From positions 1-57,373 of the forward strand of contig CAIQHB010000053.1 of the NCBI GenBank assembly GCA_903871465.1: a stretch of 57,373 nucleotides of DNA. Direction: 5' to 3'. This DNA is from an uncultured Methanosarcinales archaeon (lineage in GTDB: Archaea > Halobacteriota > Methanosarcinia > Methanotrichales > Methanotrichaceae). Below are positions 50,148 to 57,373 of this stretch, piece after piece (the first letter of the stretch is position 1; each line of letters begins with the position of its first letter). The notes under the pieces were generated by a model that did no database searches, was not told the origin of the DNA, and saw nothing but the letters and a program-made list of their open reading frames with translations. The position numbers and the translations under genes are program-made.

Positions 50148-51050
50148 ATGAATCTAATCTCCATTGCCGATCTCTCTCGGGACGACATTTTGCGGCTACT
50201 GGACAGTGCCGAGGCCTTCCGGGCCAGGCGCGGCCATCACGGCCTGCCCCTGCAAGGCAAGAGCCTGGCCATGATCTTTGAAAAGCCCTCCACCAGGACG
50301 CGGGTCTCTCTGGAGGTCGCGGCGGCAGAGCTGGGCGGCCATCCGCTCTACCTCTCTGCGGGCGAGCTGCAGCTGGGAAGAGGTGAGACCATCGCCGACA
50401 CGGCTAGAGTTCTTAGTCGCTATGTGCACGGCATCACCGCCCGTGTCTACTCTCATAACACCGTCGTCCAGCTGGCGGAGCATGCCTCTGTTCCAGTGAT
50501 CAATGCCCTCTCGGACTGGGAGCATCCGCTGCAGATTCTGGCCGACCTGCAGACCATGCGCCAGCGTTTTCCGGCGCTGGAGGGGCTGCGGGTGGGCTGG
50601 ATCGGAGACGGGAATAACGTCTGCAACTCTCTGATACTGGCCTCGGCCATTCTGGGGATGGAGATCACTGTGGCCTCGCCGCGACTTTACCAGCCAAAGG
50701 CCCCAATATTGGAACAGGCGAAGGAGCTGGGCGGCCATCCACAGGTAGTGGAAGAGCCCGCCGCTGCGGCAGCTGGCGCAAACGTTCTGGTGACGGACAC
50801 CTGGGTCTCCATGGGTGATGAAGCCCAGGAGGCTGAACGCCTCAGGGTCTTCGGTAAGTATCAGGTGAACTCCGGGCTCCTGGGCCTGGCTGCGGATGAC
50901 GTCATTGCTCTGCACTGCTTGCCTGCACACCGGGGGCAAGAGATCACGGACGAGGTGATGGACGGCCCGCGGAGCGCGGTCTTCGATGAGGCCGAGAACA
51001 GGATGCACACCAGCAAGGCGGTCATGGCCTGGCTAATGGGCGAGAAATAG
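50148..51050 (+). CDS. argF: Ornithine carbamoyltransferase
   Basis: A 300-residue OTCase. Carbamoyl phosphate plus ornithine give citrulline in arginine synthesis. The carbamoyl-phosphate loop FEKPSTRTRVSLEVA is near residue 43, RYVHGITARVYSH near 95 and the ornithine site HCLPAHRGQEITDEV near 260. WIGDGNNVCNSL is the second-domain signature. ATG 50148 (MNLISIADLSRDD) gives the usual length; the frame opens earlier at 50112 without support. No RBS is clear. Confidence 0.95.
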   Translation: MNLISIADLSRDDILRLLDSAEAFRARRGHHGLPLQGKSLAMIFEKPSTRTRVSLEVAAAELGGHPLYLSAGELQLGRGETIADTARVLSRYVHGITARVYSHNTVVQLAEHASVPVINALSDWEHPLQILADLQTMRQRFPALEGLRVGWIGDGNNVCNSLILASAILGMEITVASPRLYQPKAPILEQAKELGGHPQVVEEPAAAAAGANVLVTDTWVSMGDEAQEAERLRVFGKYQVNSGLLGLAADDVIALHCLPAHRGQEITDEVMDGPRSAVFDEAENRMHTSKAVMAWLMGEK

Positions 51051-51170
51051 AGCGGGGACTGATACGTTCCATGATCCTGTTGAAATAGTGAGGAGCTTAA
51101 TTTTATATTTTTTATAGCTAAATGGTTATACTATCCACGGGGCCCTGCTGATCATCTGTCTCCGCTTGCT

Positions 51171-51207
51171 GAACCGATTGGGATCAGGATTCCTTGTCAA
51201 TCGGTTC
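51171..51207. repeat. Perfect 10-bp inverted repeat
   Basis: GAACCGATTG (51171-51180) and CAATCGGTTC (51198-51207) are exact reverse complements, 17 bases apart. The loop contains GGATCAGGATTCC, itself nearly palindromic. No T-run follows, so this is not a standard terminator. It lies at the edge of the duplicated block. Confidence 0.7.
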
Positions 51208-51722
51208 TTTGGATCTCGCCTGCAGTATGATGCTTTTAAATCCGCATGTTGCGGGCCAATTACTGCACTTTTTGGGGAGCGCCGCGCGCGGTAAAACGCG
51301 CGGTCGGACCTGGGCGCCCTCAACGCCGGGCGGGCTTGGATACCTTTGACTATGGAGGGATGAACGGGATTGAAGCATTTTGCCCTTCAAGACTGCCTAT
51401 TCCACTGCATTCTATTTGGAGTGGCATGGTGGGGGCTATCGCTAATGGGCGGGCGCCCATGTAGTGGGAGCGAGATAGTGGCAGGAACCTGACTGCTATT
51501 TTTATAATTGGAAGAATATTCTCCATGCGGGCCCGAATAAATCTCTGTTTTGGCTCGCCGAGCTGATGTGGATCAGATGTTTTATCGATCAGTCTCCTGG
51601 ATCTCCCTTGCAGTAAGGATGCTCTTGATCTGCACCATCTTCTCCTTCTCATGCAGTGGATTACGCGCGCGGGTGTTACGCGGCCCAATGGCGCCCCAAA
51701 CGCCCGGGCAGGCTCGGATAGA
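51208..51722. repeat. Diverged duplication in an 860-bp gene-free region
   Basis: Segment 51208-51345 and segment 51598-51722 align: both begin GGATCTC-C-TGCAGTA-GATGCT and end near GGCGCCC-AACGCC-GGGC-GGCT-GGATA. Read on the minus strand, both give a similar peptide block (ILQARSKEPIDK and LLQGRSRRLIDK), but neither has a start or an uninterrupted domain. A GC-rich CGCGCG/CGCGCG stem occurs in the first copy. The full gap 51051-51913 holds no gene I can support. Possibly a decayed repeat element or ncRNA. Confidence 0.5.
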
Positions 51723-51913
51723 GCGGAGGATAAGGTTGATCTCAATTTCATAGCAGAAGCTAGAGGGTTATGTTCGGGCCAGGAGATGCGAGAGAGAGCC
51801 GACCGCGGCGGTGAGACGGACGAATGGCCTGCAGCAAATCCTGAAGGGATCGCAAAGTTCTAGTAGAGCACAGTTCTTTTATGTGGCCAAGCCTACAAAT
51901 GAAGGCACAAAAC

Positions 51914-51996
51914 GCGGGGGTTGCCAAGTGGTTAAAGGCGCAGGGCTTAGGACCCTGTCACGAAGGTGTTCGCGGGTTCGACTCCCGTCCCCCGCA
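51914..51996 (+). tRNA. tRNA-Leu (anticodon UAG)
   Basis: Acceptor GCGGGGG pairs with CCCCCGC; the discriminator is A. The anticodon arm is CAGGG-CTTAGGA-CCCTG with anticodon TAG. There is a long variable arm (TCACGAAGGTGTTCGCG region), as required for Leu, and T arm GCGGG-TTCGACT-CCCGT. No intron. CCA is not encoded. An integrase module lies downstream, so its 3' end may be an attachment site. Confidence 0.95.
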
Positions 51997-52362
51997 TAAC
52001 CTTACTAGTATTTGTCAAGACTTTTCTTGTGGATTTTTCATTATTTTTGGATTTCATCTTCTAAATGGCTAAGTATGCCATATTACATCTCATTTAACAT
52101 AGATTTTGTGGGAACAGACATAGATGAACCATTTTTGTTGATTTGGCTAACTTTCTTTTTTTTCTAGGTAGGTCCATCCTCCTCAAGAATGTCTGTGCAA
52201 ATTGCCACCAATCGAATCTTCGCGATCCACCGGTAAATTCTACCCCCTGTGATGGTTCTGGATATCGAAACTAAGAATTAGCCTACCAATCATTGCCATG
52301 CACCTTTACCCCCGCTAAAATTTACCCGTATCCCACAAATACTCGAATGTCTATTTTACATA
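51997..52362. other. Intergenic region after tRNA-Leu, no gene found
   Basis: AT-rich DNA with T-runs (TTTTCTTGTGGATTTTTCATT, in part; and CTTTCTTTTTTTTCTAGG) that may end tRNA transcription. No coding frame is supported. No repeat of the tRNA 3' end was found by eye within the window. Confidence 0.4.
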
Positions 52363-52884
52363 TTGGTGAGTATTTTGGTAAAACCTGATCGATCCAGATA
52401 CATCTATCTTTACATGCCCTCGCATGAGGACAAGTTAAGATGGACTGAGTTGGCAAAGAAAGCTAACCTTAACCTCTCCAAATATGTGATCTCTGTATTC
52501 GAGAATGCCATAGCCAATGATACAGAGGCCAAACCCCGAGGCCAATTAGTAAAGGAGCTAGGAAGCCTGAGAAATGATATCAAAAACCTTCGAGAGGACC
52601 TAAAGCAAAAGGGCATAGTTATCGAGAAGTATGAGGCCGAACTCAAACATTACCGCAATGAAGCATTTCTTAAGCCCGACTTCCAGGGCATAAGAGAGTA
52701 CAACCATGAGCTTCTGGCCATCTTGAAAAGAGATGTTACTGTGGACAGCTACAAGCTTTTAGAGGAGCTGGGCATCAATCCCTCTAATTCCAAGCTGGTT
52801 AAGGCTGTATCTCGGCAACTGGAGGACCTCGAAGCCTATGGCCTGGTTACTTCGATGCCCCATGGCTGGAGGTGGCAGGGATGA
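52363..52884 (+). CDS. Ribbon-helix-helix-like coiled-coil protein of integrase module
   Basis: A 173-residue basic protein. The N-terminal part (1-50) resembles a ribbon-helix-helix or CopG-type DNA-binding region (SRYIYLYMPSHEDKLRWTEL, then ANLNLSKYVISVFENAI). A coiled coil follows (LGSLRNDIKNLREDLKQKG), then a C-terminal winged-helix-like end (LVKAVSRQLEDLEAYGLVTS). It overlaps the integrase start by four bases (ATGA), so the two are coupled; probably an accessory DNA-binding factor for recombination. Starts TTG 52363 or GTG 52366. Confidence 0.7.
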   Translation: MVSILVKPDRSRYIYLYMPSHEDKLRWTELAKKANLNLSKYVISVFENAIANDTEAKPRGQLVKELGSLRNDIKNLREDLKQKGIVIEKYEAELKHYRNEAFLKPDFQGIREYNHELLAILKRDVTVDSYKLLEELGINPSNSKLVKAVSRQLEDLEAYGLVTSMPHGWRWQG

Positions 52885-53840
52885 TCGAGGCTGTTGCTGC
52901 TGTTCAGGCACATGATCTTGGTTATAAAGACCTGATAGCTGAATTCAAGGAGGATTGCCTGATAAGAGGCATGTCTCCCGAGTCCCTGAGGAGATATATT
53001 TCAAATATCAGAATATTTGCTGAGTATCTTGAAGCCAATGGCAAGGATCTGCTGAAAGTAGATAAGCACATCCTCAAGGGCTTTATTGCTCATCTAAGGA
53101 GAGATCGCGAAGTATCACAAAAGTCAGTGGAGAACTACTTTACCTCGATTTCGAGTTTCTATGACTACCTCCAGTATGAAGAATATGTAGAGGGCAACCC
53201 CGTTGGGCCGGTGAGAAAGAGGTACGTGCGAAGCTACAAAGACAATGATGATAGCCATATGCGCAAGCTGATTTCTGTTGATGACATGGCGAGGCTGATC
53301 AATTCCACTCTGGATGTCCGAGATAAGGCCATAATTACCTTGCTGGCCAAAACTGGCATCCGGCGCAATGAACTCATAACTTTGGATGTGGAGGATGTTG
53401 ATTTTGTAGAGCAGAAGATAAGGCTAAAGCCCACCGCGAAGAGAAGCAATAGGACCGTGTTCTTTGATGGAGAGGCTGCCATACTTCTTCAGAGATGGAT
53501 CAAAGCCAGGCAGACCAGGAACAAGCAAAATGTTAAGGCCCTGTTCCTTAACTCGCGTGGGAGCAGGATCGGCAAGAATGAGGTCTATGAATCTGTTACT
53601 AGACCTGCGAAGGTGATAGGGCTCTATAATGTGAATTCCGATAAGATGGAGGACCATTTCCATCCACACTGCTGTAGGCACTGGTTTACCACTGAGCTTA
53701 GAAAGGCAGGGATGCCCCGCGAGTTCATTCAGGAGCTTCGAGGGGATGCCAGAAAGGATGCCATCGATATCTACGACCACATTGATTCAAATGAGTTAAG
53801 AGAGAGCTATATGGCTTGCATTCCGCAGCTAGGGATTTAG
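52881..53840 (+). CDS. Tyrosine recombinase/integrase (XerC/D-like)
   Basis: A 319-residue tyrosine recombinase. The N-terminal core-binding domain (1-110) has YISNIRIFAEYLEANGKDLL. The catalytic residues are Arg in TGIRRNELITLDVEDVDF, the HxxR box HPHCCRHWFTTELRK, and a terminal tyrosine in DAIDIYDHID. ATG 52881 is used; the frame could open at 52872. Together with the RHH-like gene and the tRNA-Leu upstream it looks like an integrative element's recombination module. Confidence 0.93.
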   Translation: MIEAVAAVQAHDLGYKDLIAEFKEDCLIRGMSPESLRRYISNIRIFAEYLEANGKDLLKVDKHILKGFIAHLRRDREVSQKSVENYFTSISSFYDYLQYEEYVEGNPVGPVRKRYVRSYKDNDDSHMRKLISVDDMARLINSTLDVRDKAIITLLAKTGIRRNELITLDVEDVDFVEQKIRLKPTAKRSNRTVFFDGEAAILLQRWIKARQTRNKQNVKALFLNSRGSRIGKNEVYESVTRPAKVIGLYNVNSDKMEDHFHPHCCRHWFTTELRKAGMPREFIQELRGDARKDAIDIYDHIDSNELRESYMACIPQLGI

Positions 53841-54046
53841 CTATCCAGCTACTTTTTTGGCATCTTTTCTTGTTTTCCGGGCACCATTTCTCTTAATATC
53901 TAATTATACTAACTATAATTGGTTTGTTTTGTAATCCAATTAATGCATTGATTTTTAATTCGAAGAAATACTTAAATATCTTAGCATATTACTATTCCTT
54001 GCTTAATTGTAGTTATTAAGCCAAAATATACTGTTTGGTGGTGTAG

Positions 54047-54331
54047 ATGTCTGAAAAAGTCAATAATATTAGCCAATTGCACCCGTTTGAGGAGGTAGTT
54101 GGGGTTCTGCACGAACTGGTTGATGATGGTGGGGTTTTGGTGGCCGGGATTGGGGAAGTAAATGTGACATTGCCCTGGGACCTGGAAGAGAAGATAAATG
54201 GCTTAATTGGTTGCGAGATAGGTGTTTTGAGGACAGATCTGCCTGCTAAGCCCTACCTTTGGAGATTGATTGATGACAAGATGATGGCTGATGGAGGCTG
54301 CAATGAACCAAAGGCTGCTATGGCAGCTTGA
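54047..54331 (+). CDS. Small hypothetical protein next to the IS
   Basis: A 94-residue protein (LHPFEEVVGVLHELVDDGGV, then GEVNVTLPWDLEEKINGLIG, and KPYLWRLIDDK). No family is recognised; similar short proteins occur in archaeal accessory DNA. GGTGGTG precedes the ATG and a TATA-like AATACTTAAATATC lies near 53967. The IS inverted repeat begins 20 bases after the stop, so the reading frame is probably complete. Confidence 0.55.
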   Translation: MSEKVNNISQLHPFEEVVGVLHELVDDGGVLVAGIGEVNVTLPWDLEEKINGLIGCEIGVLRTDLPAKPYLWRLIDDKMMADGGCNEPKAAMAA

Positions 54332-54350
54332 GCTTGCTGCTGCGATAAAC

Positions 54351-55998
54351 CCTGACCTCCCCAGAGTTTAGGCACACATATGAAGGGCATCCAGGATTTC
54401 ACGCTGTTTCTTGGTGATCTCAGTTGTGATTTTCTCACCATCCGGCAAGATCATAATCTTAATCTTTTCAAGCTCTGTTAACAGTCCTTCCACGGAGTAT
54501 CTTTTATTCAATTCCGCGTCGATCATCAGTCTCATCAGCTTCATTCTCAAAATCAGAGCAATGAACGCAATGAAGAGATATCCCCTTAGGCTGCTATTGG
54601 TTCTCAGATTTGTCGGCATCAGGTCAATGTCGTTCTTCAACACATCGAACCCTTTCTCGACGACATCCTTGCTTCTGTAAAGCGAGAGACACTCGGCCCA
54701 AGAAAACTCGCCCCGATAAAGGAGGATAAACTTACCCATTTTATTAATGGCATGGGAGACCGCATTTTTCCTGAGAGAAACCTGAAACCTGCCATCGATT
54801 GCTTTCCATTCAATGAACTTGGCGTCCCTTTTAGCCGTCGCCCTGAAAACCTCTCCGGGATTCATCCAAGGTTTCAGGTTCTTGGATTTGAGCACTTCTA
54901 TTAGATCATACAACCGCTTATAAAATGTGTTTCTTTCCTGCTGCTCGCGTTTCTGATCATAATATGCATATCCGCTCAGTTTGTTTTCTCCTACTTCGAT
55001 GCTCACGGGCATCACAAACAGCGGTTCTTTTTCGTGGAGCTTCAGGTGATCAGGATCGTCGATACGGCTATGAATGGCGGATACCGCTTCTTTAACGTTC
55101 TTGAGAGTACTTGTTGGCGGAATGATGAATGATAAATCCGCAGCCACCAGCTCTTCGATGTTATCAGTCGAGAAGAAACCTCGATCCATGATCATGGTAT
55201 AATTTCGAACACCTTGCGCCTTTATTTTCTGGACAGTATTCTTAAGCGTAGATACGTCCGCGATGCTTCCAGGATAAAGATCGTACATCACCGGTATGCC
55301 TAGATCCTTATCGACGATGAGAGATAAGTTGATCTGTGGCAGATCGAGACCATCTCGATTATAACCGTATTCCAAGAGGCTTATGCACTGGGAGTAAGAT
55401 GACAAAGAGGTTATGTCATAAACCAGCGTGCTGCATGTCGATATCTGTTGGATGAGTTTGCGAGAGAATTCCAAATTTGCAGTGCTTTCACCGATACGGC
55501 TTAGCATTCTGGAAAGGCTCTGGGAAGATAAGGGTAGATCTGGGTGGTCTTCGGATATGGCCGTACCTTCATACCAGCTCTGGATATGGGTTAGGGCTCG
55601 AGGACGTGTAGCATAATTCATTGCCAGAGTCAAAATTGGCCAGACTTCCTTCCCAGGAAGGACATCAGAGAGGAGCTTTTCCAGCTCAAGGCCTTCTGCG
55701 ATCTTTTTTAGCGGCACGAATTCGCCATGTGACAGAATTTTCTTCGCTACTCTGTCTTGAGAGCGGACCTTGACCGGAACTCCATTAACATTCTTGCCAA
55801 GGTACTTGCTCTTCTGGCGATTTTTCTTTTTCTCTTTATCATAATAGGGGGTAATTTCGTAGAGGTATTCTTGGCCATTTATCTTCTTGATGCGAGTGAA
55901 CGATTTCATGTGCATATTTAGGCACATAAAGTATTAATAGATTTCGGCTATTGATATCGAAAAGTATCTTAGTATGCCTAAATTAAGGGGAGCTCAGG
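54351..55998 (-). mobile_element. Complete IS4/IS1634-type insertion sequence
   Basis: An element of about 1.65 kb in minus orientation. The inner termini are CCTGACCTCCCC at 54351 and its partner GGGGAGCTCAGG, ending at 55998, as an imperfect inverted repeat of about 28 bases (TAGGCA close to each end). No target duplication was found by eye. The other two copies touch the window edges. A single transposase gene fills it. Confidence 0.88.
54368..55927 (-). CDS. IS1634-type DDE transposase, intact
   Basis: A 519-residue transposase with no stops. It has an N-terminal basic region (TRIKKINGQEYLYEITPYYD), first catalytic Asp at YDITSLSSYSQC, second at TMIMDRGFFSTDNIEE, and the C-terminal Y-R-E-K box YRSKDVVEKGFDVLKNDIDL with the catalytic Glu. 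ATG codons at 55927, 55915 and 55909 are all in frame; the last (MKSF) starts the conserved part. The window-end copy has an identical or very similar N-terminus. Confidence 0.92.
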   Translation of the reverse strand: MCLNMHMKSFTRIKKINGQEYLYEITPYYDKEKKKNRQKSKYLGKNVNGVPVKVRSQDRVAKKILSHGEFVPLKKIAEGLELEKLLSDVLPGKEVWPILTLAMNYATRPRALTHIQSWYEGTAISEDHPDLPLSSQSLSRMLSRIGESTANLEFSRKLIQQISTCSTLVYDITSLSSYSQCISLLEYGYNRDGLDLPQINLSLIVDKDLGIPVMYDLYPGSIADVSTLKNTVQKIKAQGVRNYTMIMDRGFFSTDNIEELVAADLSFIIPPTSTLKNVKEAVSAIHSRIDDPDHLKLHEKEPLFVMPVSIEVGENKLSGYAYYDQKREQQERNTFYKRLYDLIEVLKSKNLKPWMNPGEVFRATAKRDAKFIEWKAIDGRFQVSLRKNAVSHAINKMGKFILLYRGEFSWAECLSLYRSKDVVEKGFDVLKNDIDLMPTNLRTNSSLRGYLFIAFIALILRMKLMRLMIDAELNKRYSVEGLLTELEKIKIMILPDGEKITTEITKKQREILDALHMCA

Positions 55999-56347
55999 TT
56001 CCTTTTGAGTCAAATTTCTTCTTCTACAAATCGATAAGATATTATTTATAGTAATAGAATTTGTTACTGGTATCTTATGCAGTTCAGCATCTTGGTTTTG
56101 GTGACACACGGGAACTCTACCAAGCTTACTAGTGTCTGTCATCATATTATCAATAATTCTTCTTTAAATTTATCAAGCTCAGAATATATCCCTGATTCGG
56201 CAATCCAGTCCAATTTTCTTCCTCTAATTGATTTTATATAATCAAAAAGATTAAATACTTAGCATATAAAAAACCCATGCACGTTGGTTTAGCCAATATT
56301 TTATAAAGCATTAGTTGCATCGGATTAAATGATGTGAGGTATTCCAG
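55999..56347. other. AT-rich intergenic region before the AlbA_2 gene
   Basis: No gene is supported. It contains an inverted repeat AGTAA/TTACT near 56050-56070 and TATA-like TTAAATACT and GCATATAAAA near 56249-56270, either of which may serve the next gene. GAGGT lies just upstream of the start at 56348. Confidence 0.35.
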
Positions 56348-57202
56348 ATGGTTGATCTTGATAGTTTGATCGAAGATGGGCAAGAAAATGAAAATCTTGA
56401 TTTTAAAGCTGTGCAATATGATAGAACTAAACATGAGGCTTTAATAAAAGATGTATTATCTTTTGCAAATGCAGATATCCATAATGATAGATATATTATA
56501 ATAGGAATAATATTTAATAATTTAGGTGAAAAAGAGATTTTGGAGATTGATTCAGTATTCATAGATAGCGCTGTGTATCAGCAGTTGATAAAGGAGAATA
56601 TTGAGCCAGAATTAAGATTAGAGTATTTTCCATATACGGTGAAGGGGAAAAGAATTGGCATTATTAGGATCTATGATTGTGAAGATAAGCCTTACATGAT
56701 GAAAAAAGATTACGGCAAACTAAGAAGAGGAGAATGCTTCATTCGCAAAGGAAGCACTCAATTTCGACTGAATCGAAGAGATCTTGATAAAATTTTAAAT
56801 CAAAAGATATACAAAATTGGCTACTATAGACTTGTCACATTTCAAAAAGAAAATGAGTATAATCTGAATCTTATTGATAGTCTGATAAGCTCAATTGATG
56901 GTTTAAGATCCCATCTATCATTAATTCCTGAAGAGTTTTCTTTTTATCAAGCTCTTAGAATAAGTGATTCGACAAACTTATATGATACAGAATTCATTAA
57001 TAATGTAGATGACTATATCCTTATAGCTAAAAAGATAAATATGTGGAAAGATTTAGAGATGAATTGGATCGTGAGCAGGGGAGGACTTCATCAGAGCAAC
57101 ACGCAAAATTATATTAGTGCTTTGCATGAAGGTAAAGACATTTGCAATAGGATGAAAATAAAAATAAGAGATGAAATAGAAAAGCACGAACAGTTAATCT
57201 AA
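56348..57202 (+). CDS. Schlafen-type AlbA_2 domain protein
   Basis: A 284-residue protein. The N-terminal AlbA_2 (Schlafen) domain, about residues 10-150, has ENENLDFKAVQYDRTKHEAL, LSFANADIHNDRYIIIGI and the C-terminal IRKGSTQFRLNRRDLDKIL; the E-x-DFK pattern and FANAxxGRYI-like strand are characteristic. The rest (150-284) is helical and unrecognised. Such proteins act in tRNA/DNA cleavage or as regulators in defence. It is strongly AT-rich, unlike the housekeeping genes, and lies between two IS copies in opposite orientation, suggesting transfer. Confidence 0.85.
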   Translation: MVDLDSLIEDGQENENLDFKAVQYDRTKHEALIKDVLSFANADIHNDRYIIIGIIFNNLGEKEILEIDSVFIDSAVYQQLIKENIEPELRLEYFPYTVKGKRIGIIRIYDCEDKPYMMKKDYGKLRRGECFIRKGSTQFRLNRRDLDKILNQKIYKIGYYRLVTFQKENEYNLNLIDSLISSIDGLRSHLSLIPEEFSFYQALRISDSTNLYDTEFINNVDDYILIAKKINMWKDLEMNWIVSRGGLHQSNTQNYISALHEGKDICNRMKIKIRDEIEKHEQLI

Positions 57203-57232
57203 TATTATCGCGAAAGATTGCTAAAGATTGAA

Positions 57233-57373
57233 CCTAAGCTCCCCATTATTTAGGCATATTAAGACACTTTTCGTTATCCACAACCGAAATCTATAAATAG
57301 TATTATGTGCCTAAATATGCATATGAAATCGTTCACTCGCATCAAGAAGATAAATGGCCAAGAATATATCTAC
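57233..57373 (+). mobile_element. 5' end of another IS1634-type copy (cut by window edge)
   Basis: The left terminal repeat CCTAAGCTCCCCATTATTTA starts near 57233 and matches CCTGAGCTCCCCTTAATTTA of the middle copy. It is in plus orientation, opposite to the copy at 54351-55998. Confidence 0.85.
57305..57373 (+). CDS. IS1634-type transposase, N-terminal fragment (cut by window edge)
   Basis: The ATG at 57305 begins MCLNMHMKSFTRIKKINGQ. The fragment ends after 23 residues at the window edge and matches the start of the middle copy nearly exactly. Confidence 0.85.
   Translation, partial: MCLNMHMKSFTRIKKINGQEYIY

Noticed and set aside
51126-51863. Several short frames (61-133 residues) in the gap before tRNA-Leu
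   Set aside because: They come from the diverged duplication, in both strands and several phases, without start signals.
54351-55998. Target-site duplication of the complete IS
   Set aside because: Flanks GATAAAC and TTCCTTTTG show no direct repeat by eye, so none is claimed.
1-57373. CRISPR array
   Set aside because: No regularly spaced 25-40-base repeats and no cas gene seen.

Overview
The window looks like a methanogenic archaeon, most likely a Methanothrix (Methanosaeta)-type member of the Methanosarcinales. The support is two formylmethanofuran dehydrogenase subunits (FwdB, FwdD), an archaeal cobalamin cluster (CobZ-CobS-CobY), ribosomal protein S8e, aIF1, an Lsm/Sm protein, wyosine enzyme TYW1, archaeal Elp3, and TATA/BRE-like promoters. 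The genus is an inference; no 16S or mcr gene is present. No CRISPR array is visible.

Layout. 1-142: 3' end of an IS4/IS1634-type element. 246-575: dead IS3-type orfA. 0.7-6.8 kb: stress and export block (AbrB regulator with MFS exporter, UspA, MFS fragment, PspC, P-type ATPase). 6.8-9.5 kb: three-gene operon ending in a B12-binding radical SAM enzyme. 9.5-12.6 kb: small and secreted unknown proteins, plus a candidate small RNA. 12.6-19.8 kb: housekeeping (Trm5-like methyltransferase, DUF72, hotdog thioesterase, DUF1922, S8e, Elp3, phosphoesterase, HisG, tRNA-Arg). 19.9-22.9 kb: two tandem pentapeptide-repeat proteins with channel-like ends. 23-27.3 kb: TYW1, ABC-2 exporter, iron-sulfur flavoprotein, AMMECR1. 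27.5-30.8 kb: secreted C39-like protein, secreted unknown, GIY-YIG protein. 30.8-32.2 kb: a structured, apparently non-coding stretch that ends in a second candidate small RNA. 32.2-38.9 kb: two secreted sulfatases around an anaerobic sulfatase maturase. 39.5-41.7 kb: cobamide operon. 41.7-43.5 kb: PII-like, NifU-C, Lsm, Cys-rich winged-helix and aIF1 genes. 43.5-47.7 kb: two overlapping VWA membrane proteins. 47.7-51.05 kb: Fwd genes and argF. 51.05-51.9 kb: non-coding, with a diverged duplication. 51.9-57.4 kb: tRNA-Leu followed by AT-rich accessory DNA (integrase module, complete IS, Schlafen-type AlbA_2 gene, start of another IS copy in opposite orientation).

How the genes fit together. 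The cobamide operon makes the lower-ligand and nucleotide-loop parts of the corrinoids that methanogenesis needs, and the Fwd genes belong to the CO2/formylmethanofuran step. The sulfatase island is self-contained: the cytosolic maturase would convert the active-site Cys of both sulfatases before export. TYW1 and the Trm5-like protein may both serve tRNA-Phe wyosine formation.

The most novel-looking observation is a pair of unlinked intergenic loci (about 12.4-12.57 kb on minus, 31.81-31.93 kb on plus). They share a BRE/TATA box, a similar motif just downstream, and a CU-rich stretch with two anti-Shine-Dalgarno-like CCCTCC motifs at almost the same spacing. I read them as two members of a small-RNA family. 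Function is not demonstrated.
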